Below are positions 47,401 through 57,234 of a DNA stretch of 64,000 nucleotides, one piece after another. The notes under the pieces were generated by a model. The model was not told the DNA's origin. It searched no databases and saw nothing but the letters and a program-made list of their open reading frames with translations. Within the stretch, counting starts at the first letter, position 1. Every line of letters starts with the position of its first letter. Origin of the DNA: Marispirochaeta aestuarii. Lineage in GTDB: Bacteria; Spirochaetota; Spirochaetia; JC444; Marispirochaetaceae. Made by a program: the position numbers and the translations under genes. Where the stretch lies: NCBI RefSeq assembly GCF_002087085.1, contig NZ_MWQY01000006.1, positions 124,001 to 188,000 on the forward strand, read 5' to 3'.

Positions 47401-49350
47401 TTCTCCGTGAATAAAGGGGTAGTTGTTGCGCTTCATCATGACCGGCACGGCATGGGACGAATCGAAGCGGATGCCGTCTATGTCGTATTTCTCGATAAGG
47501 GTACAGACAGAGTCTGCAAGCCACTGCCAGACGGCGAACTTGCGGTAATTCAGGAGCTTCCCGTCATTCCAACTTCCGTAGCGCCCGTCAGTGGACGCCC
47601 GGACCACCAGATTGCCGCCCTCGTCGTAGGTTCGCACGGCATATTCATCCGGCAGTTCCCGGGAGTGGCGGTTCAGGTGGGGGATGACATCTACAATTAC
47701 CTTTATACCGAGACGGTGGGCTTCAGCCACCAGCGCCGTAAAGGCTTCTTCTCCCCCAAGCTTCGGTTCCAGCTCCGTCATGCTCATGGGCGCAAAGGGC
47801 GAGGGAGACTGCGCCTCCGGCGCCCAGTCTTCACGGTTGCTGCCCCTCTTCTGTGCTCCGAGAATGTAAACCGCGCTTATGTTGTATCGGGTCTTGATGT
47901 CCTCAAGATGGGCAGCCACATCGGTAAAGGTTCCGGTGCGGATTATCTGTCCCCGTTCGTTATATACCATCCCCGGATTTTCGCTGCGCCAGTAGAGCCG
48001 GGTATGACCATGGATATCGGGGAAAATTTCCAGGACCAGTTCCCCGTCAAGATCGGGAAGAACATTTATACGGCCGCTGAGGCCGTCGAGCCAGCGCCCG
48101 CCGTTTTTCAGTTTCCTGAAAACTACCCAGTCATAATTTCCCAGGGTGCGGAACAGGCGGCTCGCCTCGTAGCGTCCTGTCGCAGGATTCTGCCTGAGGG
48201 GCAGATCGGTGTAATCCAGATCACCGTCCAGCACCAGTTCTCCGGAACTCCGGTCTCCGTAGACCCGTACGAAGTAACCGCTCCTGGACTTCGGCAGGCT
48301 GAAACTGAAACGGTGCCTGCTGCCGCTCAGGATAGTTTCGAAGCGGGTTGCCAGGGGTGCGTCATACTCCTTCGGGGCGAAAACACGTTCCAGGGCAATG
48401 TTGGCCCGGTTGCGCACCTCGTGTATATCATGTCCCGAGGCGGCGGTCAGAAGACGGACAACCTCACGAAGGGAGTCTTCCTTGTTGCGGGATTTATACT
48501 CCCTGGCAAGTTTCTCCAGGGTATCGATCCCCCTGCGGCAGTCATCATAATTGAAGAGCCCGGAATCCCCCGGCAGCCTGCTGTCCAGGAGTACCAGGAT
48601 CTGTTCACGCTGCTGAGAGCTGAAGGGCTGTGTTTTACCAGGCAGGGGCTCCGGTCTGGACTGGAAAACCTCCGAGAGGGATATGATCTTGTCCAGCAGC
48701 TGATCCAGAGACCCCTTTTGAGCCTCCGTCAGTCCTTCGGTATGGGTATAGCCTGTCTCGATTGCCCGCTCTTCGATCTTCAGAATCTCGAGGAAAGAGT
48801 GATAATAGGTGTCGTCACCCTCGGCAAGACCAGTAATAACCACATCGAGCAAATTCAGACCGAGATATATGCTCGGCTGTTCCTGCTCCGGTGGTCCGGC
48901 ATTCACGTAACTGAGAAGGGAGGTTTCCGGGGATAGATGGAATATTGTCGGACTTCCGGGGCGTTCCTTGATCAATACGAAACGTCTTCCGGGAAGCAGA
49001 GGATTATTCAGCTGCTGAACGGCACGGTGTACAATAACCAGGGCGTGTAAAAGGCGGGTGGAGATTCTTCCCTGACTGTAAAACCTGCGTTTGACCGACG
49101 GTTCTTTTACCGAAGCTTCATCGATTATTCGGTTTCGAAGGGGAATAAAGGTATCCCAGGTATCTTCCGCCCCGGCAGACTCCAGGGCTCCGGCGGCCAG
49201 ACTTAAATCAGGAATGAAGGCGAACGAACGGAACTGGCTTGCCGCCTCCTGCAACTCATACTCGATATCGGATGCACTGACAAGGCCAAGCTCATCCTCC
49301 CGGAAACGAAGAAGAGCTGACGGCAACAACTCGGAAGGACTCCATCTCAT
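44452..49350 (-). CDS. GH13 alpha-amylase / GT5 glycogen synthase fusion protein
   Basis: 1632 residues. N-terminal helical region (1-340) unrecognised; a beta-rich segment (about 345-450); a GH13 barrel (about 455-900) with region I DVIPHLNRH (554-562), nucleophile Asp630 (GIRFD), acid Glu715 (VNLAE) and Asp779 (GNHDE); a linker; then a GT5 glycogen synthase from 1074, with SKSGGLANVVYELPREL (1088-1104) and the retaining-GT E-x7-E at Glu1512 and Glu1520 (EPGGISQLE). No signal peptide. All catalytic residues seem present. It may remodel and extend an alpha-glucan, such as glycogen, in one polypeptide. Similar pairings are known in fungal alpha-glucan synthases. Confidence 0.9.
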   Translation of the reverse strand: MRWSPSELLPSALLRFREDELGLVSASDIEYELQEAASQFRSFAFIPDLSLAAGALESAGAEDTWDTFIPLRNRIIDEASVKEPSVKRRFYSQGRISTRLLHALVIVHRAVQQLNNPLLPGRRFVLIKERPGSPTIFHLSPETSLLSYVNAGPPEQEQPSIYLGLNLLDVVITGLAEGDDTYYHSFLEILKIEERAIETGYTHTEGLTEAQKGSLDQLLDKIISLSEVFQSRPEPLPGKTQPFSSQQREQILVLLDSRLPGDSGLFNYDDCRRGIDTLEKLAREYKSRNKEDSLREVVRLLTAASGHDIHEVRNRANIALERVFAPKEYDAPLATRFETILSGSRHRFSFSLPKSRSGYFVRVYGDRSSGELVLDGDLDYTDLPLRQNPATGRYEASRLFRTLGNYDWVVFRKLKNGGRWLDGLSGRINVLPDLDGELVLEIFPDIHGHTRLYWRSENPGMVYNERGQIIRTGTFTDVAAHLEDIKTRYNISAVYILGAQKRGSNREDWAPEAQSPSPFAPMSMTELEPKLGGEEAFTALVAEAHRLGIKVIVDVIPHLNRHSRELPDEYAVRTYDEGGNLVVRASTDGRYGSWNDGKLLNYRKFAVWQWLADSVCTLIEKYDIDGIRFDSSHAVPVMMKRNNYPFIHGEYRSRESLVEGDIIDNTREYDHLVTTSYYDSSCAELIAVPFHYYLSLRVHRLLRHLGKRYFVNLAECYWGREQYLSRTGTVPYNSSLFKICENIIHGKTDVREIYHIYQNYFPSILPPGAQMLGILGNHDERRALNTFGRRGYRAAVMLTSFLSSIILDFEGSAEGESWKVFLDNIYVNWNDFEREAYRGTVDFYTELYNEHRNNRGPAYLVWAGNPMVAAALRFNSEVGFIGAFNFADRDENASIRFDDPRLPLEDEAYYHVSDPIYSAVTGMSGWYTGAELRHSRVEMLIPHTDRYKVLVLRRISTAEERKKVYPELLRQSIYRLCSAGSRTAVSAALFYNEMKAHAGSYREFTTYISKTLAPLMQDNPEALRLGLKRFLYYLWRDEADHSENPVWAYLADMRKDADPTVRETGEYLQYSYRGGSLVFLSAEADPFSKSGGLANVVYELPRELANMGESAVVITPLYRQGDAKSVQKMEQACRRYNVSYTGRNVRFWILDQEYEAGVHTAMVDGIRYYLLEHHEFFDGLYYGVTGAERLRRRVALSRAAAELVREFSLDPLVIFTNDAYSGIFSAIVRSDPRYAGQPVFDRASLVHIIHNGGWQYFDAYRRWEAGNDLFRLFNLAGHEYWRFEDPQEAVKINCMAAGIRSANKVVTVSPSYAKQIQIASDGMEKILHDVSGINNGVGGDFRKRALQRLEEEKFLEKNIGALYSCIEKDPLLKNQLEEKYAEILVPGEIEALKQGRRRRLLERLRIKLLLQLTRGLQVDPDTPLFVMIHRLTEQKGFQLLLEASEGVFTTLGYQGIIGGAVAGGDERGDEIARGLMSLKDWFPGQVSVGIGFQDVRIPLLGADLFLMPSMHEPGGISQLEAFACGCFVCARATGGLRDTVHGMVKEKRTLRGNGVLFSDYSAVAFYDAMQRFHQIYSEESPETLESARQRMEKDIFSWRKPAENYRDLVYSMKEIIPLGGNATLASGSTKGV

Positions 49351-49477
49351 ATCTATATAGTATCAGCTGTTTCGCCTGACCGCAAATGGATACTAAAAAT
49401 ATATATGGGAACCTCTAAAAAGGAATCAGGATACCCGACAAACGGAGCAGGACTCAGGCTATCGGATATCCCGAAGC

Positions 49478-49675
49478 TTATTCCTCTTCGTCTTCAGTTT
49501 CAGACTCCAGACTCTCTTCCTCGGGGACAAAGAAGAGGTCCTTCAGGGTTTCTTCATCGGCAATCTGTCCACCGTCGCTGTCGCCTTCCTGTTTTTTCAA
49601 CTTTTTCTCTTCTTTCTTTTTCTTTTTCTCCAGCTCGCGTCTGCGTTTTTCATATGAAAAATGATTTCGTCCCAC
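49478..49675 (-). CDS. Small, highly charged protein, unrecognised
   Basis: 65 residues starting with GTG at 49675 after AAGGAGA. The N-terminal half is a lysine/arginine/glutamate-rich probable helix (EKRRRELEKKKKKEEKKLKK), the C-terminal half is acidic and ends EEESLESETEDEEE. It starts 12 nt beyond the terminator of the RRM gene, so it may be expressed by read-through. The basic segment suggests RNA or ribosome association. I recognise no named family. Confidence 0.65.
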   Translation of the reverse strand: MGRNHFSYEKRRRELEKKKKKEEKKLKKQEGDSDGGQIADEETLKDLFFVPEEESLESETEDEEE

Positions 49676-49686
49676 TGACTCTCCTT

Positions 49687-49716
49687 AAAAGAAAAAGCCA
49701 GGCCATGGGGCCTGGC
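49687..49716 (-). terminator. Terminator between the RRM gene and the small charged gene
   Basis: On the minus strand GCCAGGCC-ccat-GGCCTGGC is a perfect 8-bp stem followed by TTTTTCTTTT. Strong intrinsic terminator after the RRM gene. Confidence 0.85.
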
Positions 49717-49753
49717 TCGTGTATTTCAGTTATTCAATTATTGCGTACTGAAA

Positions 49754-50029
49754 CTAGTACTGAAATCTGCGTTCCCGGGGCTTCCGGTCGTTGGCTTCGC
49801 TGACCCGCAGTTCGCGGCCGTCAAGCTGCTGACCGTTCAGCGCGGAAATCGCCGCTTCAGCGGAATCATCCTCTTCCATTTCGACGAAACCGAATCCCTT
49901 GGACCGGTCAGTGTAGCGGTCAGTGATGATCTTTGCGCTTATTACATTTCCGTACTGCGCGAAGGCCTGATTCAGCTGATCCTCGGTGGTGGAGTAATTA
50001 AGATTACCCACATAAATCTTCTTTGCCAA
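49754..50029 (-). CDS. Single-RRM RNA-binding protein (cold-shock/glycine-rich type)
   Basis: 91 residues starting with TTG at 50029, chosen because AGGAG lies 7 nt upstream and AKKIYVGNLNYSTTEDQL is the standard beginning; the upstream in-frame ATG is inside the leader. RNP2 is KIYVGNL and RNP1 is KGFGFVEM, so RNA binding is expected. The C-terminus is short and basic (RKPRERRFQY). Bacterial proteins of this type are often cold-induced. A long leader (to about 50247) and a strong terminator flank the gene. Confidence 0.93.
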   Translation of the reverse strand: MAKKIYVGNLNYSTTEDQLNQAFAQYGNVISAKIITDRYTDRSKGFGFVEMEEDDSAEAAISALNGQQLDGRELRVSEANDRKPRERRFQY

Positions 50030-50282
50030 TGTTCTGCTCCTCTCATCCGCTATTCCTCGGTGCGGATGACAACAAATATCTGTAACTTTTTGTTCCTTGT
50101 GGAATTCAGACCAGTATCGTAAAGGGAAAATGCAATCGAAAGATCGTCTAAGCAAGAACGAAGGCCGAAAAGCAGTCTAAAACCTTTTAGAAAACCAGCA
50201 CAGTACAAAGAACAACGGCCGGCATAAGCACCGAACGTTTTGGTTACCCGATCATACTAGCAGAGATAGTCACTGCAGTCAA
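50030..50282 (-). promoter_or_regulatory. Promoter and about 218-nt 5' leader of the RRM gene
   Basis: This fills most of the 329-nt gap before the CE7 esterase gene. On the minus strand TTGACT (50282-50277), a 17-nt spacer and TAGTAT (50259-50254) form a good promoter, with the start near 50247. The leader has CTAAAAGGTTTTAG (50189-50176) and a 7-bp hairpin CATCCGC/GCGGATG (50068-50062 with 50050-50044) ending just before the RBS. Such a leader resembles thermosensitive cold-shock leaders. The remaining 50283-50358 holds only the esterase RBS region. Confidence 0.65.
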
Positions 50283-50358
50283 GAGCAAAAAAAACTCTTC
50301 TCATCCCGATATACCTGGGATAGACTGACCATACCGCGCAGATCTCAAGGAGGGGACA

Positions 50359-51330
50359 ATGGCTTTTTACGATCTTTCCAGGGAGGAACTCCACCACTTC
50401 ATGCCGGAGATTCCCGAACCCCCGGACTTTGATCAGTTCTGGTACGAAACCCTGAAGGACACCCGTTCCTGTCCCCTGAATCCCCGTTTTACCCCGGCGG
50501 ATTTCCACCTTACGGAGATCGAAAGTTATGACGTGACCTTCGCCGGTTTTATGGGACAGGAGATAAAAGGCTGGCTTCTGCTCCCGGCCAGCCGCAAAAA
50601 GGATCTGGCCTGCGTGGTCCAGTTCATTGGCTACGGCGGTGGCAGGGGATTCCCCACCGACTGGCTCAGCTGGGCCGCTGCCGGGTATGCGAATCTCATA
50701 ATGGATACCCGGGGACAGGGGTCAAAATGGAGACGCGGGGACACTCCGGACCCGGAAATGCAGGGAAGCAATCCTCATTATCCCGGCTTTATGACCCGGG
50801 GAATCCTCTCCCGGGAAACATATTACTACCGGCGCCTGATAAGCGATGCTGTCCGGGCAATTGAAACAGCACGGACTCACGACGGCATCGACGAAGACAG
50901 AATCATAGTGACAGGAATCAGTCAGGGTGGAGGGCTGGCGATAGCCGCTGCAGCTCTGGACGGAAGGGTTGCTGCAGCCATGCCGGATGTGCCCTTTCTC
51001 TGCCATTTCAGGAGAGCCACAACCATTACCGATATGTCCCCCTACAAGGAGATCGCCGAGTTCTGTCATACCCACAGGGACAGGGAAGATCTGGTTTTCG
51101 AGGTGCTGGACTATTTCGACAACCTGCATTTTGCAAAGCGCGCGGGAATGCCGGCCCTCTTTTCCACATCCCTTATGGACCAGATCTGCCCCCCCTCCAC
51201 GGTCTTTGCCGCATACAACCACTGGAAAGGTAAAAAGCAGATCAGCACCTATACCTTCAACGGTCATGAGGGGGGCGAAGGATACCAGTTTCTCGAACAG
51301 CTCGACTTTCTGAAGGGTCTCGGATTATAG
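50359..51330 (+). CDS. Acetylxylan esterase / cephalosporin-C deacetylase (CE7)
   Basis: 323 residues, the normal CE7 length. Catalytic triad Ser188 (GISQGG), Asp274 (SLMDQICPP) and His303 (NGHEGG). The DTRGQGS motif (116-122) is also a CE7 mark. No signal peptide, so it deacetylates imported xylo-oligosaccharides or other small acetylated sugars in the cytoplasm. RBS AAGGAGGGG. It is convergent with the unrecognised 642-residue gene. Confidence 0.94.
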   Translation: MAFYDLSREELHHFMPEIPEPPDFDQFWYETLKDTRSCPLNPRFTPADFHLTEIESYDVTFAGFMGQEIKGWLLLPASRKKDLACVVQFIGYGGGRGFPTDWLSWAAAGYANLIMDTRGQGSKWRRGDTPDPEMQGSNPHYPGFMTRGILSRETYYYRRLISDAVRAIETARTHDGIDEDRIIVTGISQGGGLAIAAAALDGRVAAAMPDVPFLCHFRRATTITDMSPYKEIAEFCHTHRDREDLVFEVLDYFDNLHFAKRAGMPALFSTSLMDQICPPSTVFAAYNHWKGKKQISTYTFNGHEGGEGYQFLEQLDFLKGLGL

Positions 51331-51350
51331 GCATTCCGGTACCGCAGGTT

Positions 51351-53279
51351 TCATACCAGCCGGCAGCGTTCAACCAGTCTGCTGAAAGCGTCTCTGACTC
51401 CCTCGGGCGGGGCCTCCTCGAGACGGTCAAGAAGATCGTAATACAGGTTCCAGGCCCGCCGTTCACGCTGCCACCGGTGCGCGAGCTCTCCCCGGGGCCC
51501 GCGTTTTCTCTTCAGAATCTCCGGGAGCCGACGGGCAGCCAGTTCAAGTACCTCTTTACGTGCCCCGGGACTCCCCTTGGAGGTATCCACAAGGTGCAGG
51601 GCAAGACGCAGACCTGCGGAGATGGCCGGAGCCGCACTGATAAAACAGCCGGTAAAGGGATCGACCATGGCCTTGGTCATTTTCTGTCCACCCTGCAGAA
51701 ACGACGCATAATCGGAAAAAACCAGGGTACGGACCAGGTCTCCCACATAGGAACCGGCTTTCCCGGCCGTTACCGCCTGGGATGCAAAGGCCTCCTTGTC
51801 GTGACGCATTATCAGCCCGGGCTGGTGCAGGTATCCCAGGCGGGGCGGTCCTTCGGCGGTAAAGGTGGACAGAATATATGCCTGATCCTCAGCACGGCCT
51901 ACAAAGCCCGGGGTAAAGGGGCGGTGCCGCCTGAGACTCTCCAGGAGAATCCCGTTGGTGCCCCCGGTAACGTGGAAACGCTCTATTGCCGAATCTGTTC
52001 CATCGGGCATGCCCTCTTCGCCATAGCGGGTCATCATCTCCGCCCTGGTGGAAACCGCCATGGGGCGCTGTTTGAAAAAGAAGAGATCCTCTCCCGTGGG
52101 AGTCGACTCGGGCCACGGGATATCCGGCGTAAAAAGTCCCCGACGGATGTCTCCTTCATTGACCAGCGCCCCGGCTATCATGCCGAGTTCACACTCTTTT
52201 CCCTGAAAATCCCGCCCATACGCGCCCCACAGGGGCGAAGTGAAAAGCTCGAATGCCGATTTGCCGGTCTCGGCAATCAGTTCCTGCTGGGGAAAAACCT
52301 GATCCAGATCGATCTTGAAGGTACCCCGGATATCCGGGTCCAGCAACACCGACCACAGGGCGGGAAATGCTTTTAAAAAGCTGTAGTGCCTGCCATACTC
52401 TCCATCAACGCCGAAGACTTCCCGCAGCAGGAGCCGTTCTTCGTCCCCGTCAATACAGGGAGCCAGGATATTCAGAATTTCCGCCGTATCGTCCTCGGTA
52501 AAACCGAAAACCTCGAGACCTTCGAGACTTTTTTTCTCTTCTCCAGAAAGAACGGAGCTGAGCCACTCCCCTGCAAGGGGACGCAGATCCCGGTGGGTAA
52601 CGGATATCGAAAGCAGTACTTTTACATGAGAGGCGTCTGCCCCTGGACGCCGTTCCTTCTCCACACCATAGGCCCGGGCAAGTCCCTTTAAACCGTACAG
52701 AACCTCGTTGGATTCCGGAGATGTCCCAAGGGGAACCGGATGGTCGTACCAGTACTGCTGCGGCCCCTTTGCCGCATCCAGGGCTTTTTTACGAAGGGAA
52801 TTATCCGCCGGTACCGGATCTTTTCCGGGCACCGGTACTGTGAGCAGGACATTCGAGGTAAAGAGCATCTCCCTTTCCGGCCTGGTGATGGGAACTTCGG
52901 CGGGGCGCAGGACTTTGATCCGGCGACGTTTCCGCAGTTTGTCGATCTGCGCCCGAGGATCATCGTCCAGATAGAGGGCTTCCGGAAAGAAGACCTTCCA
53001 CAGCAGCCCGGGCCGTTCCTTTATTGAAGCGCCGGAACCCAGAAAACGGACAAGCTCCTCAATGTCCCTGGAGACGCTGCTCTCCTGTAACTGGAGAAAT
53101 TCATCCTCGATACAATCAACCAGCGTCAGAAATGGTTCGGTCAGCGTCTCCCTGGGGGCGGACCCGCTGAGAACCTCGAAAAAGTCATCCGCCCCTCGTG
53201 CGGCTTCGTCACCTCCCGTCTCCACTCCTTCAAGAAGTGCCGGAATCAGAAGAGAAAAAAGCTCTGCAGTTGTAAGCAT
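51351..53279 (-). CDS. Unrecognised 642-residue protein, possible GT-A-type glycosyltransferase
   Basis: I do not recognise the family with confidence. A variable helical N-terminus (1-120) is followed by a region with FTSNVLLTVPV and HPVPLGTSPESNEVLYGLKGL (180-200), then ASHVKVLLSISVTHRDL, KAFPALWSVLL, and FKIDLDQVFP with a DxD at Asp324/Asp326. Further on are GRDFQGKECELGMIAGALVN and FVGRAEDQAYIL (Glu464-Asp465). DxD followed by an acidic ED motif fits a GT-A glycosyltransferase, but this is inference only. No signal peptide or membrane helix. Its neighbour is a CE7 esterase on the other strand. Confidence 0.6.
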   Translation of the reverse strand: MLTTAELFSLLIPALLEGVETGGDEAARGADDFFEVLSGSAPRETLTEPFLTLVDCIEDEFLQLQESSVSRDIEELVRFLGSGASIKERPGLLWKVFFPEALYLDDDPRAQIDKLRKRRRIKVLRPAEVPITRPEREMLFTSNVLLTVPVPGKDPVPADNSLRKKALDAAKGPQQYWYDHPVPLGTSPESNEVLYGLKGLARAYGVEKERRPGADASHVKVLLSISVTHRDLRPLAGEWLSSVLSGEEKKSLEGLEVFGFTEDDTAEILNILAPCIDGDEERLLLREVFGVDGEYGRHYSFLKAFPALWSVLLDPDIRGTFKIDLDQVFPQQELIAETGKSAFELFTSPLWGAYGRDFQGKECELGMIAGALVNEGDIRRGLFTPDIPWPESTPTGEDLFFFKQRPMAVSTRAEMMTRYGEEGMPDGTDSAIERFHVTGGTNGILLESLRRHRPFTPGFVGRAEDQAYILSTFTAEGPPRLGYLHQPGLIMRHDKEAFASQAVTAGKAGSYVGDLVRTLVFSDYASFLQGGQKMTKAMVDPFTGCFISAAPAISAGLRLALHLVDTSKGSPGARKEVLELAARRLPEILKRKRGPRGELAHRWQRERRAWNLYYDLLDRLEEAPPEGVRDAFSRLVERCRLV

Positions 53280-53490
53280 CAGCGATCCTTGTCTTATGCA
53301 GAATACTATCGAATTCTGCGGATAAATTGTCGGGCCATTTCAGGGTATAAGTATAAAGCCTGATCCAGACTCTTTCAAACAGATTACAGGTTTTCTCCAA
53401 AGCATGACCATCGGTGTGCCGGCACAGCGGGCTGCCCGACTGGAGACACCGGAATTATTCTCCCTCCCCCGGGGAGGGGGGGCGAGGCAG

Positions 53491-53520
53491 TTGATCAAAG
53501 GAGGGAATAGCACGTATTCT
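53491..53520 (+). promoter_or_regulatory. Promoter of the small lipoprotein gene
   Basis: TTGATC (53491-53496), 18-nt spacer, TATTCT (53515-53520), start expected near 53527. A GC-rich inverted repeat CCCTCCCC/GGGGAGGG lies just upstream (53462-53478). The rest of the 53280-53550 gap shows nothing recognisable. Confidence 0.5.
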
Positions 53521-53550
53521 TTAGCGCAATCATAACATTTGGAGGTCATG

Positions 53551-53925
53551 ATGAAGCGAGTCGGTCTTTTGCTTATTACTCTTGTATTTGCAGTTTCCTG
53601 TACCACAGCAAGTTTTCAGGGAATGCAGATGACCCGGGAAACTCCGTCGTTCAACGTGGTGGGCGAGTTCGAAAGGACCCTGTCTCAGCACGGGATAATC
53701 GGCGGCTGGTCCGGCGGCAGTCTGATAAAACTTTCGGACAATGATGAACGGATCTTTTCCATAATTTCCGACGAGATTCAGAAGAAAGGCGGGGATGCCG
53801 CCATTGATGTAACCATCGAGTACGGCGCGGGTTTTCTGAATCTTCTGCTGAATGCAATCACTTTCAGCATCTACAATCCCGGAAAGATCGTTATCAAAGG
53901 GACAGTAATCAAATACACAAATTAG
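53551..53925 (+). CDS. Small lipoprotein, unknown function
   Basis: 124 residues from the second ATG of the ATGATG pair, 5 nt after GGAGG; the first ATG is too close to the RBS. Signal MKRVGLLLITLVFAVSC gives a lipobox AVSC. The mature protein has a gly-rich GIIGGWSGGSLIKL segment and a C-terminal part AAIDVTIEYGAGFLNLLLNAITFSIYNPGKIVIKG that looks like beta strands with one hydrophobic stretch. I cannot name a family. It has its own promoter and terminator, so it is a single-gene unit. Confidence 0.8.
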   Translation: MKRVGLLLITLVFAVSCTTASFQGMQMTRETPSFNVVGEFERTLSQHGIIGGWSGGSLIKLSDNDERIFSIISDEIQKKGGDAAIDVTIEYGAGFLNLLLNAITFSIYNPGKIVIKGTVIKYTN

Positions 53926-53946
53926 AGCACCCCAACTCTTGAATTT

Positions 53947-53980
53947 AACCGGCAGCCGGAACTGCCGGTTTTCTTTTCTT
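53947..53980 (+). terminator. Terminator after the small lipoprotein gene
   Basis: AACCGGCAG-ccggaa-CTGCCGGTT, a perfect 9-bp stem, followed by TTCTTTTCTT. Confidence 0.9.
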
Positions 53981-54023
53981 CCGACTATTGGCAGCCCCCT
54001 CTTTTTCCTGTACAAAGCGGAAT

Positions 54024-55205
54024 ATGAGCAGTCCGGATAAACGATTCCTTATTTACCCTGCGGCCTTTATGGTGAACGGCGGCATAACCATGCTGAATTT
54101 CAGCGTAATCTTTTTTATGCGCAGAACCTACGGTACATCCCCCGCACTGGTGGGATGGATGTCCGCATTCTGGGCCTTTGCATATCTGATCGGATGTATC
54201 GGTCTGGGGGGCATAAGCCGCCGGCTCTCCTACCGTCGGGCCCTGCCTCTTGCGACCTCGGTAATGGGGATCTCCACCCTCCTGATCCTGATCATTCCCT
54301 GGGAGATTTCCGCCCTCTTCTGGTATATGCTTTTCGGCCTTATTACCGCCCTTCACTGGCCCCCTCTTATGGGCTGGCTCTCCGAAGGTCTCGAAGGACG
54401 GGACCTGAGCCGGGCGGTGGGGGGGTTCAATCTTGCCTGGAGTACAGGAGCCGGGGCAGGACCCTTTATTGCCGGACTTCTGATTGAACAGAGCCTGCGG
54501 CTCCCCCTTTTGGTCATTGCCCTGCTGTACGGTTTTGTGGCAGTACTCTACATCACCACCTTCAGTCTCTCCCGGCGCAGGAAAAGCAGGATCGCCGATC
54601 TGCCTGAAATTGACCTGCCGAAAATCAAGGACCAGAGCTCGCCCCTCCGTTATGCCGGCTGGATAGGCGTCTCTTCCTCTTACACCCTTCTGGGAGCGCT
54701 TATGTTCATCTTTCCCATGTATGCCGAGGATGTCCTTGGATATGCTGAAAGCTTTACGGGGCTTCTTCTTTTTCTGCGGGGAGCTGTTACCGTGGCAGGT
54801 TTTTACCTGGCCGGAAAGACCATCTTCTGGCACCATAATCCGCTGCAGATAAGTATAAGCCAGCTGCTCCTCGGGGCATGCGCCCTGCTACTCGCCTTCG
54901 CCTTCAGACCGGGAACGTATCTTACGCTGTATATTTTCTTCGGACTGATCTTCGCACTGCAGTACGCCACCAGTATCTTCCACGGGGTTTCCGGTGCCCT
55001 GAACCGGGAACAGCGCATGGCCATTCATGAGGGATCCCTTACCTTCGGAGTGGTGCTGGGCTCCGCAGGGGGAGGGCTTCTATACCAGTGGTTTTCCTTC
55101 CGGTCCGTAATGGTGATGATCGCCCTGGCGGTTGCGGCGGCTTCTTTCGCACAGGTCCTGAGTTACCGGAAGCTTTCCAGGAGCACAAAAAAGGCCGCTT
55201 CCTGA
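54024..55205 (+). CDS. Major facilitator superfamily transporter
   Basis: 393 residues from ATG 54024 (MSSPDKRFLIYPAAFMVNGG); the longer in-frame start begins inside the terminator T-run and is rejected. About 11-12 helices. An MFS pattern is seen in the first half (WMSAFWAFAYLIGCIGLGGISRRLSYRRALP), with the R..YRR loop between helices 2 and 3. The substrate is unknown. Its stop codon lies inside the hairpin that terminates groEL from the other strand. Confidence 0.85.
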   Translation: MSSPDKRFLIYPAAFMVNGGITMLNFSVIFFMRRTYGTSPALVGWMSAFWAFAYLIGCIGLGGISRRLSYRRALPLATSVMGISTLLILIIPWEISALFWYMLFGLITALHWPPLMGWLSEGLEGRDLSRAVGGFNLAWSTGAGAGPFIAGLLIEQSLRLPLLVIALLYGFVAVLYITTFSLSRRRKSRIADLPEIDLPKIKDQSSPLRYAGWIGVSSSYTLLGALMFIFPMYAEDVLGYAESFTGLLLFLRGAVTVAGFYLAGKTIFWHHNPLQISISQLLLGACALLLAFAFRPGTYLTLYIFFGLIFALQYATSIFHGVSGALNREQRMAIHEGSLTFGVVLGSAGGGLLYQWFSFRSVMVMIALAVAAASFAQVLSYRKLSRSTKKAAS

Positions 55206-55225
55206 TAATTCTCAGGAAACGGCCT
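55187..55225 (-). terminator. groEL terminator overlapping the MFS gene end
   Basis: On the minus strand AGGCCG-t-TTCCTGA (from 55225) pairs with TCAGGAA-g-CGGCCT (to 55192), followed by TTTTTT (55192-55187). The last codons and stop of the convergent MFS gene lie in this hairpin. Confidence 0.85.
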
Positions 55226-55249
55226 CGATTACTCAATGCACAGAATTCT

Positions 55250-57162
<1,913 letters not shown>

Positions 57163-57193
57163 TGTGTTTCTCCATGCTTGTAAGAAGATTTAA

Positions 57194-57210
57194 CCTCTTC
57201 ACCGAAGAGG
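57194..57210 (-). other. Hairpin in the groES leader
   Basis: CCTCTTC-acc-GAAGAGG, a perfect 7-bp stem with a 3-nt loop, 32 nt before the groES ATG. No T-run follows, so it is not a terminator. It may affect message stability or translation. Confidence 0.5.
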
Positions 57211-57234
57211 GCTCAGTAATTCTATATGTCTTAA

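Noticed and set aside
47239-48936. Long open frame (565 codons) on the plus strand
   Set aside because: It is antisense to the GH13-GT5 fusion gene, whose domains and catalytic residues are clear. The antisense product has no recognisable motif.
50257-50508. Minus-strand frame of 83 codons upstream of the RRM gene
   Set aside because: It overlaps the RRM promoter and the esterase start, has no RBS and shows no family motif.
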